From NCBI RefSeq assembly GCF_963677315.1, contig NZ_OY781940.1, forward strand, positions 248,001-312,000: a stretch of DNA of 64,000 nucleotides, given 5' to 3'. The DNA is from an uncultured Sphaerochaeta sp. (GTDB taxonomy: Bacteria > Spirochaetota > Spirochaetia > Sphaerochaetales > Sphaerochaetaceae). How positions within the stretch are numbered: the first letter of the stretch is position 1; each line of letters opens with the position of its first letter. Below, in pieces: positions 59,574 through 64,000 of this stretch. Made by a program: the position numbers and the translations under genes. The notes beneath the pieces are model-generated. The model worked only from the letters and a program-made list of their open reading frames with translations. It did not search any database and was not told the origin of the DNA.

Positions 59574-61115
59574 ATGAGTGAAATAACCACCGACGAAACA
59601 CCCGTCGTGCGAATGGTCAATATAACCAAACACTTCCCCGGGGTACTGGCAAACGACCAAGTTGACCTGACCTTGCACCGCGGAGAGGTTCTCGCCTTGC
59701 TCGGTGAGAACGGCGCCGGCAAGAGTACCCTGATGAATATGTTGGTCGGATTGTATCAGGCCGATAGTGGGGAAATTTATGTAAAGGGAGAGCTGGCAGA
59801 CATCAACTCTCCGCAGGACTCAATGGCCCTTGGAATTGGTATGATCCATCAGGAATTCATGCTGGTAGGGAACATGAGTGTAGCAGAGAACATTGTCCTG
59901 GGCATGAAAGATCTTCCTTTTGTACCGCCTATGGCAGAGATACGCGAAAAGATAACGGAGCTGAGCAAGCGCTATGGCTTGCAAGTCTATCCGGATAAGA
60001 TAATTCAGGATCTTTCGGTTGGGGAACAACAGCGTGTAGAAATATTGAAGTTGTTGTACCGTGGGGCTGACATTCTCATTCTTGATGAACCTACAGCAGT
60101 GCTGACTCCTGGGGAAGCAAGAGATTTGAATGAGATCCTGAAGAAGATGCTCGCTGAAGGCAAGAGCGCTATCTTCATTACCCACAAGATGGATGAGGTA
60201 ATGGAGTTCAGCCATACCGTCCAAGTACTGAGACGAGGGAAAAGTGTATCAGTCTGTCCTACCAAATCGATAAAACGGGTGCAGGACTTGGCCAACATGA
60301 TGGTAGGTCGTGATGTACTCTTTTCCTTGGAACGTGGCCCGTACAACCCAGGGGAAGTCAAGGTCGAAGTGAAGGACATTCTTGCACTGCCTGTAGGGGG
60401 AGGAAAACCTGTTCTTGATAATATCTCCTTCTCAATTCGTGGTGGTGAAATTTTAGGTATCGCTGGTGTTGCAGGCAATGGCCAGCAACAGTTGACTGAG
60501 GCCATCACGGGTCTTCTGAAAGTCAACGGTGGAACCATTTACCTCAACGGAAAGGACATGACAAACAAGACTCCATTGCAGGTTATCAAGACTGGAGTAA
60601 GCCATATCCCAGCCGACCGCGGTAGAATGGGTGTGGTTGGAGACATGAGTGTCGGAGACAATCTCTCGATGAAGAAATATCGTACGGTTGAACTCTCCGC
60701 ACACAATATCATCAAGCGGGGGCTGGTCCGGAAGTTTGCAGACCGCCTCATTGAATTATTCACTATCAAGACCCCCAACCAGGATACTTCGGTGAAATTC
60801 CTGAGTGGAGGGAATATCCAAAAAACGATTCTGGCACGAGAGATTGACTCCTGTGGAGGTATCCTTGTTGCCGTCTACCCTTCCCGAGGGCTTGATGTTG
60901 GAGCAACAGAAGCAGTACGTCAAAACCTGATCAAGCAGAGGGACAAAGGGTGTGCCGTTCTGCTGGTCAGTGAGGAACTGGAAGAACTGTTGATGGTTGC
61001 AGACAAGATCGCAGTTATGTTTGAAGGAAGAATTATGGACATCGTAGAGGCAAAGGATGCAAAAACCGAGGAACTTGGCATGTTGATGGCAGGTGTTGAA
61101 AGGAGGGATATATGA
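59574..61115 (+). CDS. Nucleoside ABC transporter ATP-binding protein, NupA-like
   Basis: Double-cassette ATPase of 513 residues. First half: GENGAGKST, VGEQQRVEILKLL and LILDEPTAVL. Second half: GVAGNGQQQLTEA as a degenerate P-loop, LSGGNIQKTILARE and the Walker B region VAVYPSRGLD, where the usual DEP is replaced by VYP, a change common in this family. The ATG at 59574 has only a weak AAGTGGA site. It ends in an overlap with the first permease gene as ATGA. Confidence 0.92.
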   Translation: MSEITTDETPVVRMVNITKHFPGVLANDQVDLTLHRGEVLALLGENGAGKSTLMNMLVGLYQADSGEIYVKGELADINSPQDSMALGIGMIHQEFMLVGNMSVAENIVLGMKDLPFVPPMAEIREKITELSKRYGLQVYPDKIIQDLSVGEQQRVEILKLLYRGADILILDEPTAVLTPGEARDLNEILKKMLAEGKSAIFITHKMDEVMEFSHTVQVLRRGKSVSVCPTKSIKRVQDLANMMVGRDVLFSLERGPYNPGEVKVEVKDILALPVGGGKPVLDNISFSIRGGEILGIAGVAGNGQQQLTEAITGLLKVNGGTIYLNGKDMTNKTPLQVIKTGVSHIPADRGRMGVVGDMSVGDNLSMKKYRTVELSAHNIIKRGLVRKFADRLIELFTIKTPNQDTSVKFLSGGNIQKTILAREIDSCGGILVAVYPSRGLDVGATEAVRQNLIKQRDKGCAVLLVSEELEELLMVADKIAVMFEGRIMDIVEAKDAKTEELGMLMAGVERRDI

Positions 61116-62179
61116 AATTCCGCTTGGAAAAGCGCGACTACCGATCCACGAGAATGGCGGTACTCGTCCCTGTAGTCAGCCTGCTGGTCTCCTTTGTTCT
61201 GGGAGCTATCGTGCTGCTTATCTCTGATGCAAATCCATTTCAAGCATATGCAGCTATGATCAAGGGAGCCTTCGGCAGCCAGACAAAGTTGCAATACACA
61301 CTGGTAAAATCCATCCCCTTGCTCCTCTGCGGTCTTGCTGTGGGAATAGCATTTCGTTTGAAGTTCTGGAATATTGGTGCTGAAGGACAGTATGTCGGTG
61401 GCGTCATCGGTATTACCTGGGTCATGCAGTTTTGGACATTCCTTCCAACCGCACTGCTTTTACCGGTCGGTATGGTCGTCGGTATCCTGTTCGGCGCCTT
61501 GTGGGGAGGTATCCCCGGTGTATTGAAGGCTCAGTGGAGTGTTGATGAGACACTCACCACACTGATGATGAACTATATCATCATCGGTTTTGCTGAATAC
61601 CTGTATTTCAATGCGTGGAAGGCTCCACGGGGAAATATGGGGACGGTGCTCTATCCCAAGGAAGCCTGGCTTCCCAGAATCTGGGGCCGAGTACATGGAG
61701 GCATTTTCTTTGCTTTGATCCTTGTAGGCATTCTCTGGTTTGTCTTGTATAAGACACGTTGGGGTTTCGAACTGAATATGATCGGCAAGAACAAACGGGC
61801 AGCAGAGTGCCAGGGAGTTTCGATCAAGAAGAATATCATCCTTGCCATGTTGCTCAGTGGAGCAATTGCTGGTTTGGCTGGTGTTATCGATGCAGCAGCG
61901 GTAACGCACCAGTTGACCAAGGGAGTGGATGCAGGATACGGATTCACCGGTATTATCATTGCCTGGATGAGTGGTCTCAATCCATTCGTGTCCATTGTGG
62001 TCTCAGTTATCATGGCCGCACTCGAAACGGGTAGTGATGCTTTGCAGATGACCATGAAGCTGCCCAATGCGATGGGCGCAGTCCTGCAAGGACTGATTCT
62101 CATCCCATTGCTGGCAGGCAATATCTTTATCGAATACCGATTGCTCGTCATTAAAACCCGTAAGGAGGTTACCGCATGA
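61112..62179 (+). CDS. Nucleoside ABC transporter permease, NupB-like
   Basis: A 355-residue permease of the BPD_transp_2 superfamily with about nine helices. A basic N terminus is followed by VLVPVVSLLVSFVLGAIVLL. KFWNIGAEGQYVGGV and the NAxAAxxxG-type segment GKNKRAAECQGVSIKKN are typical of PnrD/NupB. It overlaps the ATPase stop and the second permease start by 4 bases on each side, so the three genes are coupled. Confidence 0.93.
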   Translation: MKFRLEKRDYRSTRMAVLVPVVSLLVSFVLGAIVLLISDANPFQAYAAMIKGAFGSQTKLQYTLVKSIPLLLCGLAVGIAFRLKFWNIGAEGQYVGGVIGITWVMQFWTFLPTALLLPVGMVVGILFGALWGGIPGVLKAQWSVDETLTTLMMNYIIIGFAEYLYFNAWKAPRGNMGTVLYPKEAWLPRIWGRVHGGIFFALILVGILWFVLYKTRWGFELNMIGKNKRAAECQGVSIKKNIILAMLLSGAIAGLAGVIDAAAVTHQLTKGVDAGYGFTGIIIAWMSGLNPFVSIVVSVIMAALETGSDALQMTMKLPNAMGAVLQGLILIPLLAGNIFIEYRLLVIKTRKEVTA

Positions 62180-63147
62180 ACATGCTTGATTTCATCACGA
62201 AACTACTAGCGGCAACATTGGCCATGGGGACCTCCCTTGCGTATGCAACCTTGGGTGAGGTCTATACCCAGAAGACAGGGATACTGAACCTGGGAATGGA
62301 AGGCATCATGCTCATGGGTGCTCTTGCAGGATTCACCACAGCGTTCAATACCGGGAATCTGTATCTAGCTCTGATGATGGCGATGCTGGTGGGCGGGTTC
62401 TTCAGCCTTATCCATGCATTCCTCTGTATTACGATGAGGGCCAATCAGGTTCCAGCAGGTCTTGCCATCACCATGTTTGGCACTGGTCTTGCAAACTTCC
62501 TGGGAGAACGTCTTGGACCTGCCTCCAACGGATACAACCTCACCGGCATGAACATCCCTGACAAGTTCAGCAACATTGCAATCCCATTCTTGAGTGATAT
62601 CCCCATCCTGGGAGCACTCTTTGATGTGAGTTTGCTTACCTATGCGCTGTACATTCTTATCCCATTTGCCTGGTTCTTCATGTACAAGACCAAGCATGGC
62701 ATGGTTGTCCGCGCTGTTGGTGAAAATCCAAGAACAGCGGCATCGATGGGTATCTCAGTTACCAAGATCCGGTATCTATACACCGTAATTGGAGGTATGC
62801 TTGCTGGTCTTGGTGGAGCTTGTCTCTCTTTGAGTTTCACTCCCAGCTGGAATGAAGGCATGACTGGAGGCAAGGGCTGGATTGTCATCGCCTTGGTTAT
62901 CTTCTCCACCTGGAATCCGGCGCGTGTAGTAATCGGAACACTGGTTTTTGGTGGTATCACCAGTCTGCAGTTCAGCCTACAGGCTGCTGGACTGAAGATG
63001 GTCATCCCAAGCCAATTCCTTGGATTCTCGCCGTATCTGATCACACTTGTTGCTTTGGCGGCCATGACCATCATCAACCAGAAGAAAAAAGGCTCATTTG
63101 CCTCTCCTTCTGCCTTGGGAACGTCGTTTGCCATCGACGACAAATAA
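62176..63147 (+). CDS. Nucleoside ABC transporter permease, NupC-like
   Basis: The second permease, 323 residues with about eight helices. GEVYTQKTGILNLGMEGIMLMGALAGF, QVPAGLAITMFGTGL and GENPRTAASMGISVTKIRY are family signatures. With the preceding permease it forms the membrane channel for the BMP-bound nucleoside. A GC-rich hairpin follows the stop. Confidence 0.93.
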   Translation: MNMLDFITKLLAATLAMGTSLAYATLGEVYTQKTGILNLGMEGIMLMGALAGFTTAFNTGNLYLALMMAMLVGGFFSLIHAFLCITMRANQVPAGLAITMFGTGLANFLGERLGPASNGYNLTGMNIPDKFSNIAIPFLSDIPILGALFDVSLLTYALYILIPFAWFFMYKTKHGMVVRAVGENPRTAASMGISVTKIRYLYTVIGGMLAGLGGACLSLSFTPSWNEGMTGGKGWIVIALVIFSTWNPARVVIGTLVFGGITSLQFSLQAAGLKMVIPSQFLGFSPYLITLVALAAMTIINQKKKGSFASPSALGTSFAIDDK

Positions 63148-63172
63148 TTGCATAGTTTTTTCTGCCATCAAG

Positions 63173-63196
63173 AGGGGACCTTCGGGTCCCCTTCTC
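63173..63196 (+). terminator. Terminator-like hairpin after the nucleoside importer
   Basis: AGGGGACC-TTCG-GGTCCCCT, a perfect 8-bp stem with a UUCG loop, then TCTCC. The U-tract is weak. Confidence 0.65.
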
Positions 63197-63201
63197 CTTG
63201 C

Positions 63202-63230
63202 TTGCACACCTGCTTGCAAACAAGTACCAT
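63202..63230 (+). promoter_or_regulatory. Promoter of the YbaK-like gene
   Basis: TTGCAC at 63202-63207, 17 bases, TACCAT at 63225-63230, then 6 bases to the ATG and no Shine-Dalgarno sequence. Confidence 0.6.
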
Positions 63231-63236
63231 GCTTCC

Positions 63237-63704
63237 ATGAAAAAGACCAACGCGATGAGGATCCTGGAGGCACAAGCCATTCCCTATGAGGTAGTGGAAT
63301 ACACATGGGATGAAGAGCACCTGGATGCAGTGCATGCGAGTGAGGTTGCAGGTTTGGAACCTTCTCAGGTTTTCAAGACAATCGTGCTAGAGGATAGTGA
63401 GAAGCAGATATTTGTATTCTGCCTTCCTGCAGACTTCTCTGTCAGCCTGAAGAAAGTGAGAGCATTGACGGGTAGCAAGGATATAGCGTTATTGAAGCTT
63501 GACCGATTGCAGTCTGTCACTGGGTATATTCGTGGAGGTTGCAGCCCCTTGGGAATGAAAAGACAATTCCCCACCTTCATCGAGGAAGTCGCCCAGATGG
63601 AACCGTATATCCATGTGAGTGCAGGAATACGTGGTCTGCAGCTGAAAATCAAACCGGAAGACCTCGTATCAGCAACACAAGGACAGTTTGCAGACTTTAC
63701 TTAG
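63237..63704 (+). CDS. ybaK: Cys-tRNA(Pro)/Cys-tRNA(Cys) deacylase, YbaK/EbsC family
   Basis: A 155-residue trans-editing enzyme that removes cysteine from mischarged tRNA-Pro. MKKTNAMRILEAQAIPYEVVEY, VFKTIVLEDSEKQIFVFCLPAD and TGYIRGGCSPLGMKRQFPTFIEE match YbaK closely. ATG at 63237 lies 6 bases after the -10 box, predicting a leaderless mRNA; the frame can open upstream, but only above the promoter. The stop overlaps the convergent membrane-protein gene as TTAG. Confidence 0.93.
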   Translation: MKKTNAMRILEAQAIPYEVVEYTWDEEHLDAVHASEVAGLEPSQVFKTIVLEDSEKQIFVFCLPADFSVSLKKVRALTGSKDIALLKLDRLQSVTGYIRGGCSPLGMKRQFPTFIEEVAQMEPYIHVSAGIRGLQLKIKPEDLVSATQGQFADFT

Positions 63705-64000
63705 TCATGTCTATTATGACTGGTGAAATATCTCCTGAGGCGTAGGGAAAGAGATACGGCAACCATAAACAACAGGATAACGATTGCCGATACCAAAAGA
63801 CTGCTTGCCCAACGAAGATAGACAGCACCTGTTTGGTAGCGGGTGAGTGCACCATCAAACACTGTACTGGAAATGAAGAGAACCACCATCGACCCGAGCA
63901 CAATATCAGCAATGGGAATCCTGTTTCCCTTTCTATTGGCAAACCAGAAGAGGAACAGAGAGGATCCACCCAAAAGTGCAAGGAGTGTTGGTATGGCTAC
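63701..64000 (-). CDS. Membrane protein, C-terminal part (gene runs in from beyond the window)
   Basis: About 99 C-terminal residues are visible and the frame stays open to base 64000. Three hydrophobic helices (VAIPTLLALLGGSSLFLFWF, DIVLGSMVVLFISSTVF and SSLLVSAIVILLFMVAVSL) are followed by a basic end RLRRYFTSHNRHD. The TTG at 63973 is an internal codon rather than the true start. I cannot name the family. Confidence 0.65.
   Translation of the reverse strand, partial: VAIPTLLALLGGSSLFLFWFANRKGNRIPIADIVLGSMVVLFISSTVFDGALTRYQTGAVYLRWASSLLVSAIVILLFMVAVSLSLRLRRYFTSHNRHD

Overview
The window reads as a compact chromosomal segment of a Gram-negative spirochaete, most likely Sphaerochaeta or a close relative (inference). 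Supporting signs are roughly 50% GC, single-chain glycyl-tRNA synthetase, a BMP-family nucleoside importer, fused PyrBI and PyrD-PyrK enzymes, and exporters of the Wza/Wzc outer-membrane polysaccharide type. Genes are tightly packed. I saw no rRNA or tRNA genes, insertion sequences, CRISPR arrays or prophage genes. Most of the window is housekeeping and transport; the only clear accessory patch is at 4.4-8.0 kb.

Layout. 0-3.5 kb: a minus-strand operon of three aminoacyl-tRNA synthetases (gltX-glyS-tyrS). 3.7-8.7 kb: an HD-domain protein, then a minus-strand operon of a CpsB-type PHP phosphatase, an AAA ATPase plus RloB-like pair (AbiL-like defence candidate), a membrane LuxR-type regulator and an alpha/beta hydrolase. 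8.7-11.5 kb: pdxA, a lipoprotein and cob(I)alamin adenosyltransferase. 11.6-16.1 kb: a very acidic small protein, then a TrpXYZ-like ABC importer with two tandem paralogous binding proteins. 16.1-22.6 kb: a MATE exporter, then a ChvE-GguAB-like sugar importer with a LacI regulator. 22.6-26.5 kb: rsfS, a lipoprotein, yqeK, nadD, obg, rpmA, rplU. 26.6-31.5 kb: a TetR regulator, argS, birA/bioY and serine acetyltransferase. 31.5-37.6 kb: tyrA-mtaB-GNAT, pta, a second MATE exporter. 36.7-42.2 kb: a minus-strand operon gph, phosphohexomutase, unknown membrane gene, comEC, rsmA. 42.3-47.5 kb: an rRNA methyltransferase, a YkgJ protein, corA with a structured leader, an HD protein and an unknown 494-residue membrane protein. 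47.6-53.7 kb: the complete de novo pyrimidine branch from aspartate (pyrBI-pyrE-pyrF-pyrDK-pyrC). 53.7-57.9 kb: Wzc- and Wza-like polysaccharide export genes. 58.4-63.1 kb: a BMP-type nucleoside importer. 63.2-64 kb: a YbaK-type deacylase and the end of a membrane protein.

The most interesting signals are regulatory. (1) A leader peptide, absent from any long-ORF list, runs into an intrinsic terminator directly before pyrBI, as in the enterobacterial pyrBI attenuator. (2) At nine separate genes a sigma70-like promoter ends 5-7 bases before the ATG with no Shine-Dalgarno sequence, which predicts leaderless mRNAs. (3) About 190 nt upstream of corA can fold into a multi-hairpin element whose closing helix competes with pairing to the corA ribosome-binding site; it matches no magnesium riboswitch I recognise. 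(4) The birA/bioY divergent promoters share one BirA-like inverted repeat. (5) All three binding-protein-dependent importers carry a GC-rich hairpin between the binding-protein gene and the membrane or ATPase genes. (6) Convergent genes repeatedly overlap at their stop codons. The RloB-like protein has lost residues normally acidic in its family, and the acidic protein at 11.6 kb is more than half Asp/Glu.
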